Position numbers and translations under genes: made by a program. A stretch of 64,000 bases of DNA from Desulfoluna butyratoxydans (GTDB lineage: Bacteria > Desulfobacterota > Desulfobacteria > Desulfobacterales > Desulfolunaceae). Shown one piece after another: positions 8,258 to 16,706 of this stretch; position 1 is the stretch's first letter, and every line of letters starts with the position of its first letter. The notes beneath the pieces were generated by a model. It worked only from the letters and a program-made list of their open reading frames with translations. It was not told the DNA's origin and made no database searches. Location of the stretch: assembly GCF_900699765.1 (NCBI RefSeq), contig NZ_CAADHO010000001.1, forward strand, positions 372,001-436,000, written 5' to 3'.

Positions 8258-9280
8258 ATGATTGAAGGCATAACCTGGGCGGGCATTGTGTTTTGTATTA
8301 CACAGTCCGCCATCTTTTCCGGCCTGAACCTGGCCTTTTTCAGCATCAGCAAACTCCGACTGGAAGTGGAGGCCACCCAAGGCAACATCTATGCAGCCCG
8401 GGTCATCAAGATCCGCAAGGACTCCAACTTCCTTCTCACCACCATCCTCTGGGGCAACGTTGGCATCAACGTGCTCCTGGCCCTTCTGGCCAATTCCGTC
8501 ATGGCGGGCGTCACCGCCTTTCTCTTCTCCACGGTGCTCATTACCTTTCTGGGAGAGATCATCCCCCAGGCCTATTTTTCTCGGCACGCCCTGAAAATGG
8601 CCTACGGATTTGCCCCCCTGCTAAGGCTCTACCAGTGCCTCCTCTTTGTGGTGGCCAAGCCCACGGCCATGATGCTGGACCAGTGGCTGGGCAAGGAGTC
8701 CTTCCACTTCATGCGTGAGCGGGACATGCAGCAGCTCATCACCATGCACATGAAGTCCGACCAGTCGGACATCGACGCGGTGGAGGGCAAGGGTGCCATC
8801 AACTTCCTGAATCTCGACGACATCCCCCTTGCAAAGGAGGGAGAGTTCATCGATCCCTTGAGCATCATCCACCTGCCGTTCAAAAACAACGTGCCCTGTT
8901 TTCCCACCCCGGGCACCCCGGCCTTTGAGGAGTTCATCAACCAGATCCAGTCCTCTGGGAAAAAATGGATCGTCCTCATCGACGACATGGGCTACCCCGG
9001 CTTTGCCCTGAACTCCGACAGCTTCCTGAGAAGCGTCCTGTTCGACACCGCACCCATCCACCCCATGGCCCACTGCCACCGACCCATCATCACGGCAGAC
9101 GCCACCACGCCCCTGGGCTCGGTGCTTCCCAAGCTCAAGGTCCACCCGGAGCGATCCGACGACGACGTCATTGACGACGACCTCATTATTTTGTGGGGAA
9201 AAACAAAGAAAGTGGTGACCGGTGCGGATATTCTGGGAAGGCTCTTGCGAGGCATCGCGGAGCGGCCAAAGGTGATATAG
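8258..9280 (+). CDS. DUF21/CNNM (CorB-like) membrane ion transporter
   Basis: The protein is 340 residues. The N-terminal third holds three to four hydrophobic segments typical of the CNNM/DUF21 transmembrane domain (SAIFSGLNLAFFSISKLRLE; LWGNVGINVLLALLANS; STVLITFLGEIIPQAYFSRH). The soluble C-terminus (from ~140) contains blocks that may be degenerate CBS motifs. CNNM/CorB proteins are linked to Mg2+ or Co2+ efflux at the inner membrane. A CorA/ZntB family gene follows after 44 bases, so the pair probably forms a divalent-cation operon. The start codon is the first ATG after repeat A; no strong ribosome binding site is visible, so an error of a few codons is possible. TAG stop. Confidence 0.85.
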   Translation: MIEGITWAGIVFCITQSAIFSGLNLAFFSISKLRLEVEATQGNIYAARVIKIRKDSNFLLTTILWGNVGINVLLALLANSVMAGVTAFLFSTVLITFLGEIIPQAYFSRHALKMAYGFAPLLRLYQCLLFVVAKPTAMMLDQWLGKESFHFMRERDMQQLITMHMKSDQSDIDAVEGKGAINFLNLDDIPLAKEGEFIDPLSIIHLPFKNNVPCFPTPGTPAFEEFINQIQSSGKKWIVLIDDMGYPGFALNSDSFLRSVLFDTAPIHPMAHCHRPIITADATTPLGSVLPKLKVHPERSDDDVIDDDLIILWGKTKKVVTGADILGRLLRGIAERPKVI

Positions 9281-9324
9281 GCCCCTTCCGCGAAATGGTG
9301 TTCCTTCACTTCAGGAGGTAATTT

Positions 9325-10296
9325 ATGGAAGAAACAGGGCTTATCACGGCTTTTCTCCTCAACGGCAACGGCGGCGGACGCCGTATCGGCTGGGAGGAGA
9401 TTCAACGATGGAGCCCCGATCAGGGGGCCCTCTGGATCCACCTCGACTATTCGGATCCGGGGGGCCGCAAATGGCTGACGGAGCAAAGCGGTGTGTCTTC
9501 CATTGTCACGGAGGCCCTGCTCAGCGATGAAACCCGCCCACGATTCAGCCCGGTGCCCCAAGGGGCACTTCTGGCCCTCAGGGGGGTAAACCTCAACCCC
9601 GACTGCGCCCCCGAAGACATGGTGGCGATAAGGATTCTGGCCGCGGAAAACAGGGTTATCACAACGCTGCAGCGCCCCTTACGTTCCATCACGGACATCG
9701 CCAGCCAACTTGAGCAGGCAGAGGGGCCACGTAACACCGGGGACTTTCTGGTGGAGCTCATCGACCGTATCACCTTGCACATGGAAGACACCGTGGCCGA
9801 TACCGAAGAGCTTGTCGCCAGGATAGAAGAAGAGGTGGTGACCACGGCAAAGCACGAATTGCGCAGCGCCCTTTCCGAGGCCCGAAGAAGCGCCATCATC
9901 CTCCGCCGCTACCTGACACCGCAGCGCGAAGCCATGCAAAGGCTCGCTGTCGCACCAATCCCCTGGTTCACCGATAGCCACCGGCTTCACCTTCGGGAAG
10001 CAACCGACCGCCTCATCCGTCACGTGGAAGACCTCGAAGCAGCTCGGGACCGGGCGGCTATCACCCAGGAAGAGCTGAGCAGCCTCCACTCCGAACAGAT
10101 GAGCCGGCGCATGTACGTTCTCTCCCTGGTGGCTGCCGTCTTTCTACCCCTTGGGTTTCTCACGGGCCTTCTCGGGGTCAACATCGGGGGTATCCCCGGC
10201 GCTCGTTCCGAATGGGGTTTTCTCCTGTTCACCCTCATCCTGGGGGTAATCATCTGCTTTCAGCTCCTCTTCTTCAAACGGCAGAAATGGTTTTAG
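9325..10296 (+). CDS. zntB: CorA/ZntB-family divalent cation transporter
   Basis: The 323-residue length and layout match CorA-superfamily channels: a large acidic and helical cytoplasmic N-terminus (~1-255), then two C-terminal membrane helices, the first ending in GLLGVNIGG, the GxN signature in the ZntB-like form rather than CorA GMN-F. It should form a pentameric inner-membrane channel for Zn2+ or Mg2+; ZntB in enterobacteria moves Zn2+. AGGAGG eight bases upstream makes the start certain. It follows the CNNM-like gene and is closed by a strong intrinsic terminator. The zntB symbol is a family-level assignment. Confidence 0.88.
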   Translation: MEETGLITAFLLNGNGGGRRIGWEEIQRWSPDQGALWIHLDYSDPGGRKWLTEQSGVSSIVTEALLSDETRPRFSPVPQGALLALRGVNLNPDCAPEDMVAIRILAAENRVITTLQRPLRSITDIASQLEQAEGPRNTGDFLVELIDRITLHMEDTVADTEELVARIEEEVVTTAKHELRSALSEARRSAIILRRYLTPQREAMQRLAVAPIPWFTDSHRLHLREATDRLIRHVEDLEAARDRAAITQEELSSLHSEQMSRRMYVLSLVAAVFLPLGFLTGLLGVNIGGIPGARSEWGFLLFTLILGVIICFQLLFFKRQKWF

Positions 10297-10317
10297 TCGC
10301 CCACCCTCAAAACAAAA

Positions 10318-10372
10318 GCCGCTGCCAAGGGACCCTCAAAATGATATCCCTTGCGCAGCGGCCAGTTTTTTT
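10318..10372 (+). terminator. Rho-independent terminator after corA/zntB
   Basis: GCCGCTGC plus CAAGGGA pairs with TCCCTTG plus GCAGCGGC (one bulged C), followed by a seven-T run (10366-10372). It ends the CorB-CorA transcription unit. Confidence 0.9.
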
Positions 10373-10425
10373 CCCCTGTGTGCGCCTTCGGCACGTATGC
10401 CGAAGGCTTCTCTGTCTGTGAACGA

Positions 10426-12189
10426 TTAATTCTCTGTTTCGGGGGTTGCGCCGTTGGCGTCGTTGCCCAGAAGCTCCCGGGTCAGGCCGTTGATGTCGTT
10501 GCCCTTGAGGCCGATATCGGCCAGGAGGGAATCCACCAGCGGGGCCTGGCCGCGGTAGCGCAGGGCGCTGTTCACCAGCTGATCCGACAGGCTCGCGTCC
10601 CCTGAGGCCGCTGCCGCGCTGCCGTTTGCAGACGCCCCGTTGAGGCCGTCTACCTGGATGATCTTGATGCCGTCGATATTCTCCATGGGCTTGACGCTCT
10701 CCCGGATGATCTCGGGGAGGAACTTGATGAGGGCCATGCGGATCTGCATGGCAACCTGGGCTTCGGACAGGGTGTTGTCCGCGTCGTTCAGGGCCCGCTT
10801 GCCCTCGGCTTCCACGGCGTAGCTGCGCTCTTCGGCGTCGGCCTTGAGGATCTCGGCGTCGGCGGCGGCCTTGGCTTCGATCATGAGCTTGTCGGCTTCG
10901 GCGGTGGCTGCGATGCGAATGGCCTCGGCCTCGTCTTCGGCGGCAAGTTTCTGGGTCTCGGCGGCCACCTTGATCTTGATGGCGTCTTTCTGTGCGGCCT
11001 TTTCCGCTTCGATGAGTTCCACGAGCTTGTCTCGCTCGGCTGCCTGGCTCTCACGGACGGTGACCACGCTCTCTTCCTCTTTAACGGCCATGGCCCGCGC
11101 CTTGTCTGCCTCGGCCTGGGCTTCGGACTTGGCCTTGGATTTTTCGGCGATGGCGATGGAGCGATCCTGCTCAGCCAGTTCAACGGCTTTTTCCTGCTCG
11201 ATCTTGGCCGTCTCCAGGACCTTCTCCTTGGCGATGTCCTTTTCGCGTACCTGACGCTCCTTGTCGATCTTGCCCTCTTCCACGGCGCGGTCCGCTTCGA
11301 TGGTGGCCATATCCACCTTCTGCTTGGCCTCGATCTTGGCCTCTTCGGCGTCACGCTGTTTCTGGGCGCGCTCCCGGGCGATTTCCGCGGCCTGGTCTGC
11401 CTTGCGGATCTCGATCTCCCGCTCCTGCTTGAGGCGGGCGTACTCCTCTTCCCTCTGGATCTCCAGTTTGAGTTTTTCCGCTTCCAGGTTCTTGTTGGAG
11501 ATGGAGACCTCGGTGTCCTGCTCGATGGCGTTACGCTTCATGCGGCGCACCTGGATCTCTTCGGTGAGCTTGGTCAGACCCTCGGCGTCAAAGGCGTTGT
11601 CCGGGTTGAAAAACTCCTTGCCGGTCTGGTCCAGGCCGGTGAGGGAGACGGTTTCGAGCTCCAGGCCGTTTTTCAGAAGGTCCTCTGAGACCACCTGCTG
11701 CACCTTCTGCACGAAATCCACCCGCTTTTCATGGAGTTCGGTCATGGTCATCTCGGCTGCAACGGACCGAAGGGCGTCAACAAACTTGCCCTCCACCAGC
11801 TCCTTCAACTCATCCGGGTTCATGGTCTTCATGCCCAGAGTCTGGGCCGAGTTGGCAATGGACTCCTCCGAGGGTTTGACCCGAACGTAGAACTCGGCCA
11901 TGACGTCCACACGCATGCGGTCCATGGTGATGAGGGCCTGGGTCTCGGCGCGACGCACCTCAAGGCGCAGGGTGTTCATGTTCACGGGAATCACCTCGTG
12001 AAGCACCGGCAGCACCAGGGCCCCGCCGTTCATGATCACCCGCTGGCCACCGAAGCCCGTCCTTACAAAGGACGTCTCCTTGGACGAGCGGGTATACAGC
12101 TTGGAAAAAATAATGCCCACACACAGCAAAGATATGAAAACAATACCAGCAATAATCAACATATTGCCCATTCCTCCCATCTCAATCAT
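10426..12189 (-). CDS. yqiK: Flotillin-like SPFH protein (YqiK type)
   Basis: The protein is 587 residues: one N-terminal membrane helix (MLIIAGIVFISLLCVGIIFSK preceded by a Met/Gly-rich tip), an SPFH/band-7 domain (~30-230; VPVNMNTLRLEVRRAETQAL-like region), then a very long Glu/Lys/Ala-rich coiled coil (~230-500) and a flexible tail. Flotillins oligomerise at the inner membrane and organise membrane microdomains. The start at 12189 is chosen over an upstream in-frame ATG because GAGGAGAAATGC precedes it. It is the last gene of an operon with YqiJ/NfeD-like and PspA-like proteins, the usual genomic partners of bacterial flotillins. Confidence 0.9.
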   Translation of the reverse strand: MIEMGGMGNMLIIAGIVFISLLCVGIIFSKLYTRSSKETSFVRTGFGGQRVIMNGGALVLPVLHEVIPVNMNTLRLEVRRAETQALITMDRMRVDVMAEFYVRVKPSEESIANSAQTLGMKTMNPDELKELVEGKFVDALRSVAAEMTMTELHEKRVDFVQKVQQVVSEDLLKNGLELETVSLTGLDQTGKEFFNPDNAFDAEGLTKLTEEIQVRRMKRNAIEQDTEVSISNKNLEAEKLKLEIQREEEYARLKQEREIEIRKADQAAEIARERAQKQRDAEEAKIEAKQKVDMATIEADRAVEEGKIDKERQVREKDIAKEKVLETAKIEQEKAVELAEQDRSIAIAEKSKAKSEAQAEADKARAMAVKEEESVVTVRESQAAERDKLVELIEAEKAAQKDAIKIKVAAETQKLAAEDEAEAIRIAATAEADKLMIEAKAAADAEILKADAEERSYAVEAEGKRALNDADNTLSEAQVAMQIRMALIKFLPEIIRESVKPMENIDGIKIIQVDGLNGASANGSAAAASGDASLSDQLVNSALRYRGQAPLVDSLLADIGLKGNDINGLTRELLGNDANGATPETEN

Positions 12190-12252
12190 GCATTTCTCCT
12201 CGTTTGATTCGGCTGTGCCCCCGGCACAAGCCGCACACACTAACGTGTCCGT

Positions 12253-12915
12253 TTAGTCTTCAAGCTCTTCACAGGTATTTAAAATAGCGCGGAACACCGC
12301 GCCCTTCTGCTCCACGATCAACACCGCGTCTCCCTGCTCCAGGACCTGGCTCTCCTCATCGGGCTCCACCATGATGTAGTGGGTGGTGCCGTAGCGGTCT
12401 TTCAATTTTGCCTGGGCAGGGCTGGATACCTCGGCACGGCCCAGGGTAATCCGGGCCACCTTGCCGATGTAGCTCTTCTCCGAGATCACCTCGGTCTCGT
12501 CCCTGGGGAGAAACCGCGCGCAGGTTCGGCCGAACACCTTCACCACCGGAAGGGTCATCAAAAGGGCCCCCACCGCCGCCAGGGCAGAGGGCAGGTAGCC
12601 CCCGGTCAATGTCTCGGCCGCGGACTGAATGCCCAGGCCCAGGAGACCGAAGGAGGTCAGCGAGACCACCAGCAGGATGAGAAACGGCACCCCGCGAATC
12701 TGAAGCCACCCCAGAAACCGGGTGAGGCCGGACTCGGCCACGTCCGGGGCGTCTATATCCACGGTGGCGTCCACGTCCGGAAACAGGCTGTCTATAAGAT
12801 CGGAGATGCCGAATCCCAGCAGGGTCCCCACCCCTTCCATCACGGAGATACACAGCATCACCCCAAGGGCGACGGTGAACGGAAGGTTGGCGGGATGCAG
12901 GATCAGCTTAACCAT
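12253..12915 (-). CDS. yqiJ: YqiJ/NfeD-like OB-fold membrane protein
   Basis: This 220-residue protein has an N-terminal hydrophobic helix (FTVALGVMLCISVMEGVGTL), two central membrane segments (~80-140), and a soluble C-terminal beta-rich domain (~145-220) of the NfeD/YqiJ OB-fold kind (GKVARITLGRA; GDAVLIVEQKG). Such proteins partner SPFH flotillins. It overlaps the end of the PspA gene by eight bases, implying translational coupling, and precedes the flotillin gene by 63 bases. An in-frame GTG at 12927 is an alternative start; the ATG with GAGG eight bases before it is preferred. Confidence 0.85.
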   Translation of the reverse strand: MVKLILHPANLPFTVALGVMLCISVMEGVGTLLGFGISDLIDSLFPDVDATVDIDAPDVAESGLTRFLGWLQIRGVPFLILLVVSLTSFGLLGLGIQSAAETLTGGYLPSALAAVGALLMTLPVVKVFGRTCARFLPRDETEVISEKSYIGKVARITLGRAEVSSPAQAKLKDRYGTTHYIMVEPDEESQVLEQGDAVLIVEQKGAVFRAILNTCEELED

Positions 12916-13597
12916 GGGCGCCCTCACCCTTGAAGGCGGCCAGGCGCTCCCTCACGCGGTTGCTTCGGGCCATCTCTTCAAGCTCGGCCAGCTTCACCGC
13001 ATCGGCCCGCCCGGTCTCCGTGGAGAGCGTTCCCATGCCGCTGGCCTTGGCCGTGACCCGTTCAAAGGTCGCCTGGGCTTCGGCCACGCGCCGCGCCACA
13101 TCCCCTGAGCCAGAGGCTCCCTGGGGGGCGTCGCCTGCTTCCCCTTCGGCCCGGACGGCCTCCCGGTACTGGGCCAGGACCTCAGTCATCTCTCGTTTTT
13201 GGGCTTTCAGGGCGCTCAGGTAGCTCTCCAGCTCTTTTTCCTGGGCCGCGTTGTCGGCCACGGCAGACTCCAAGATGGGGATCTGGGCTTCGATGTCCAT
13301 CTGCTTGCCGATGGCCGCTTCGGCCAGGTCGTCGCGATTTTCCCGCACGGCCAGCTCGATGCTGCCGGTGAGCTCTTCGTAGGTCCGGTTCATGGCCATG
13401 AGGCGCTTGCTGGCAAGATGCTTGCCAGCCACCACCTTGCCAAGCTCTTCGCGCACCTCGTCCATGGCGCCTTCCACGTCCCGGATGGTCTCTTCCATGA
13501 CGCTCTCCGGCACCGCCCCTTCCAGGGCAGAGACCACCGAGTTCACGCTGCCGCTGACGATGCGGCGTACCCGTTTCCAAAGCCGTTCACTACTCAT
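12908..13597 (-). CDS. PspA/IM30-family protein
   Basis: The 229-residue, almost fully alpha-helical protein shows the PspA/Vipp1 pattern: an amphipathic N-terminal helix (MSSERLWKRVRRIVSGSVNSV), then SALEGAVPESVMEETIRDVE, and long charged coiled-coil helices. PspA proteins are ESCRT-III-like and bind stressed inner membrane. The start overlaps the previous stop as TGATG, with AAGGAG upstream. Its place before NfeD-like and flotillin genes suggests a membrane-stress module rather than a classical pspABC system; no PspF, PspB or PspC is nearby. Confidence 0.87.
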   Translation of the reverse strand: MSSERLWKRVRRIVSGSVNSVVSALEGAVPESVMEETIRDVEGAMDEVREELGKVVAGKHLASKRLMAMNRTYEELTGSIELAVRENRDDLAEAAIGKQMDIEAQIPILESAVADNAAQEKELESYLSALKAQKREMTEVLAQYREAVRAEGEAGDAPQGASGSGDVARRVAEAQATFERVTAKASGMGTLSTETGRADAVKLAELEEMARSNRVRERLAAFKGEGAHG

Positions 13598-14118
13598 CAC
13601 TGATCTCCTTCTTGTTTTCGAGTCATGATTTCCTGCATCAGCGCCGACAGTTCCATGGTGGATGCGATGCGCGATTTCACCGCCTCAGGCTCATAGCAGA
13701 GGCGAAAATCCGATGCCCCCATCTGAAGCGTTACGTCCATCATTCTGGATATGCGTTCGGTAAGGCCGCGCTCCAGTTCTGCCAGGTCCTCGGCGTTTTC
13801 CGCCTGGTCGGCGGTATACGACAGGAAAAACGCGAGTAAATCCGGAAGCCACTCAAAGGAGCGCGTCACAAGTTCCGAGGAGACCCCGGCCCTTTGCTCG
13901 TCGGCCCGGACCTTCCGAACCGCAGGCCCCATGAGCCGTGTTATCTCGTCAAACCAGGCCTGATAGCCTTCGATCTCATTTTCCGCTGCACGCCTTTCGG
14001 CAATGAGCGCCCTGAACCGGTCACTGGGCGTCTTGGCCCCTTTAAAATCGAGCCGACTTAAAAATTCGGCGTCATCTTCTGTGATTCGCACACTGAAAGG
14101 TACGGTTTTTGGCGGCAT
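13597..14118 (-). CDS. Uncharacterised helical protein, first gene of PspA-flotillin operon
   Basis: The protein has 173 residues and no family I can name. Its first 40 residues (PPKTVPFSVRITEDDAEFLSRL...TPSDRFRALI) resemble a ribbon-helix-helix DNA-binding fold with one beta strand and two helices; the rest is helical and charged. It overlaps pspA by one base (TGATG), so it belongs to the operon and could be its regulator or an adaptor. A GGGGGAGG tract just before the ATG supports the start at 14118. An in-frame upstream ATG at 14157 is less likely. No signal peptide or membrane segment is present. Confidence 0.75.
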   Translation of the reverse strand: MPPKTVPFSVRITEDDAEFLSRLDFKGAKTPSDRFRALIAERRAAENEIEGYQAWFDEITRLMGPAVRKVRADEQRAGVSSELVTRSFEWLPDLLAFFLSYTADQAENAEDLAELERGLTERISRMMDVTLQMGASDFRLCYEPEAVKSRIASTMELSALMQEIMTRKQEGDQ

Positions 14119-14492
14119 GTCCTCCCCCGTTGTCTTGAATTGTCCATCGGTTTTCAACCGAGTCCGTCAACATAGTTACGACAGATGAATTCATTTGTAA
14201 ACATTTATTGTCAACCATTCAACAACAGCCACGAACACACAATATCGTCATACCATCGCACCGTTACCTTCCCTGCCCCACGCGACCCCGGTCGCCTGCA
14301 ATCCCGTTGACACACGACACCCGACCATGTGAGCATACATCCGCTTCACGGTGCCGGCCCACCCACGGGATGTGTTGACACGACATCGGGAAACAGGCTA
14401 AGGCCTGATGGAGATGAAAAGACCGGAGGGCTTTTTGACACCTTGTGTCGACAGCCCGTACCTGAAACATCAAAAACACCTGGAACCAGCCC
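14119..14492. other. Intergenic region, no gene seen
   Basis: This 374-base divergent spacer must hold the promoters of the PspA-type operon (minus) and of the 239-residue membrane protein (plus). It is AT-richer than its surroundings near 14175-14240. No convincing ORF, hairpin or known motif was recognised. Confidence 0.5.
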
Positions 14493-15212
14493 ATGCACCT
14501 ATACGGACTTCACGACGCCAAGCGGGTCATCAGCACCATGCTTCCCCTTGTGGGATACATCCTGGGCTTCATCGGCCTGACCCTGTTCACCGACATCTTC
14601 TTTGCGGGGATACGAACCGGAGAAGATGCCTCAAATGCTCTTGCGGCACACGTTGCCGTCTCCACCGCCCTCAATTACCTGGTGATGACCTTTTTCCTGG
14701 GCCGCATCATCGAGCTGATCTTCGGCCTTCGGCCCCTTCCGGTGCTTTTGCTCATCCGCAAAAAACTCCCGGGCTACCTGCTGGCCAACCTGCTCCTTGC
14801 GCTGCTCCTCACCCCCGTCCTCATCCTGGTGTCCGCCCTGTTTTTTGCGGGAAATCCCCAGGCCCTGTTCTACACCGTCATGGTGACCCTGAAGGTGCTG
14901 CCCATCTATGTTTTTCCCCTGGTCTTCATCACCGGCCAGGCCAAACATGCGGTGTTCACGGGTATCAAGTGCCTCCTGGGCAACGTCTCGGACTCCCTTT
15001 TCCTCATCATCCTGAGCGTTGTGGCCTTTCTCTTTGAAGGATACATCCTGCCGGTGCTGCTCCCGTCCATTGGAAGCAACGCCCTGACCTCGGCCGTTAC
15101 GGTCAGCTGCAACATCTTCTTCAGCCTCTACATCTTCACGTCAGCGGCCTGGGTCATGAAGGAAAAGATCTACAGCGACGGGACACCGGACGAGCCGGTG
15201 ACCCTTCACTAA
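14493..15212 (+). CDS. Multi-pass membrane protein of unknown function
   Basis: The 239-residue protein has about six hydrophobic segments: residues ~15-37, 55-75, 90-118, 125-145, 160-185 and 200-220. After the last segment comes a short polar tail rich in Asp, Glu and Pro. No transporter or enzyme motif was recognised. The ribosome binding site is weak (TGGAACC). It is not tightly linked to either neighbour: the upstream operon is divergent and the downstream gene convergent. Integral inner-membrane location is clear; nothing else can be said safely. Confidence 0.75.
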   Translation: MHLYGLHDAKRVISTMLPLVGYILGFIGLTLFTDIFFAGIRTGEDASNALAAHVAVSTALNYLVMTFFLGRIIELIFGLRPLPVLLLIRKKLPGYLLANLLLALLLTPVLILVSALFFAGNPQALFYTVMVTLKVLPIYVFPLVFITGQAKHAVFTGIKCLLGNVSDSLFLIILSVVAFLFEGYILPVLLPSIGSNALTSAVTVSCNIFFSLYIFTSAAWVMKEKIYSDGTPDEPVTLH

Positions 15213-15277
15213 ATCGTCTTTTAAGGGGAAAAGTCAGGCAGGCGTGGAACACAACACGTGGGGCGGGGGCATCCGCT

Positions 15278-16252
15278 TCAGGGCTTGAACCTTACAAACA
15301 AAAAACCGGAGACAATCAGAAGCAGCCCTGTGCACATCAGCACCACCGACCTGGCGTTGGTGCTGACAAAGGCCTGGAACCCCGCCGTTTCTGCAGGGTC
15401 GTAAAAAGAGATGGCGCCGATAAAGGCGGGAATGGCAAAGGCAATACAGATCCAGCCGAAGACCTCCAGCCACTCCTCCCGGATGCTCGGCACCAGGGTA
15501 ATGACGAGCAGCAGCGCCCCAAGGGCGGCCACAATCCCCCCGGCCCTCTCCAGGCTTCCCTGGAAGGCCCCTTCCCAAAAGAGATTGTAAACCATCCCGC
15601 ACAGCAGCATCAGCAGGTGATAGTACAAAAAACCGGCAACGGCACACAGGCCGATGGTCATGAGCTTCAGGGCCAGGCCTCCGGCCTTCACGGGTGGGCG
15701 CGTTGGCTGTACCGGTGGTTCCTTCACGGCCACAGGTTTTGCAGCCTCCTGTTTGCGAGGCTCTCCGGCGGAAGGCCCCGATTCCGGCACGGAAACCCCG
15801 GGGGCGGGCCTGGGCTCTGGGGCCTCAAAGGGCTCCGCCACAGACGCCACGCGGATCCGGTCCTTAAACGCATCTGTTTCATCCTGGGAGACCAGCACCA
15901 CGACGGGCTGACGCCCTTCGGCAGCGGGAAAGGCAAGACCCAGGGCCACCGGCATCACCATGGCATGAAGATCCGGGATGATAAAGGCATCAAGCCCCCG
16001 GCTTTTGCTCAAGGTCATCATCTTCCTGGCAGCGGTGTCACCATCCCGGCTTCTGGCAAAAATGTATTCCACATCGATGCCGTCGGAAAAATCGGGAATC
16101 AGGGTACGCAGAATCACGCAGGCGAACTCTTTGTCAATGGTCTCATCATTGGAAGAGGAGTCGATGCCGTGGCAGATCAGCACCACCTTTTCATGCATCA
16201 CACGTTTTCCGGAAGCCGGATCCACGACACTCAGTGCGTGTTTCATCTCCAT
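15278..16252 (-). CDS. Unknown protein: soluble N-terminal domain plus membrane C-terminus
   Basis: This 324-residue protein has a cytoplasmic-looking N-terminal domain (~15-150) with alternating hydrophobic strands (KVVLICHGID; DVEYIFAR; GLDAFIIPDLH; PVVVLVSQDE), a Pro/Ala/Glu-rich linker (~155-210), and four C-terminal membrane helices (~215-322). The strand pattern suggests a Rossmann-like or flavodoxin-like fold, but no cofactor motif is complete. GGAGG five bases before the ATG at 16252 sets the start. It has no close operon partner. Sensory or scaffold roles are conceivable; no function is assigned. Confidence 0.72.
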   Translation of the reverse strand: MEMKHALSVVDPASGKRVMHEKVVLICHGIDSSSNDETIDKEFACVILRTLIPDFSDGIDVEYIFARSRDGDTAARKMMTLSKSRGLDAFIIPDLHAMVMPVALGLAFPAAEGRQPVVVLVSQDETDAFKDRIRVASVAEPFEAPEPRPAPGVSVPESGPSAGEPRKQEAAKPVAVKEPPVQPTRPPVKAGGLALKLMTIGLCAVAGFLYYHLLMLLCGMVYNLFWEGAFQGSLERAGGIVAALGALLLVITLVPSIREEWLEVFGWICIAFAIPAFIGAISFYDPAETAGFQAFVSTNARSVVLMCTGLLLIVSGFLFVRFKP

Positions 16253-16444
16253 TTCGCCTCCACCATTTGCCACAAACAGAAGAAAAAGAGTCCGTTCCGC
16301 CTGCAGGATGCACCAAAGCGGGGCTCACCATGGAAAAGGCGGCATCCCAGAAGGCTTTGACCGATGAAAGGGGACTGGTGCCCGTCTGAGCCGGGGGAGG
16401 AATCGAAGGGGACGCACCGACGCCAAACGGGCAATTCGATGTGG

Positions 16445-16467
16445 GCGCGGGATGCGATATCCCGCGC
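16445..16467. terminator. Perfect hairpin, possible terminator
   Basis: GCGCGGGAT pairs with ATCCCGCGC around a five-base loop. It lies between the chemoreceptor and the 324-residue protein gene, both on the minus strand. There is no T-run, so it may only be a processing or attenuating structure. The remainder of 16253-16706 shows GC-rich hairpins (near 16608-16635) and no credible gene. Confidence 0.4.
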
Positions 16468-16706
16468 TTCAACAGGTTGAAATTTTGTTTAAAATCCTAC
16501 AGCAACCTCGCCATATGTTCAATAAAAAAGCGTCCCTCGACTGCCCCGGGCAGATGCCATAGCCTCCTGCTTGGCACAGAACCGGGGGACGATGGTTTCC
16601 TGCCGGTCCACCCGCCTCCGGGTGGGGGCCCCGGCGGGGACCTGCGGCGCCTCCCCCAGAGCCCAAGGGGTTGCCGCAAGCGCCGCCACCAGGTCCTGCT
16701 GCCTCA

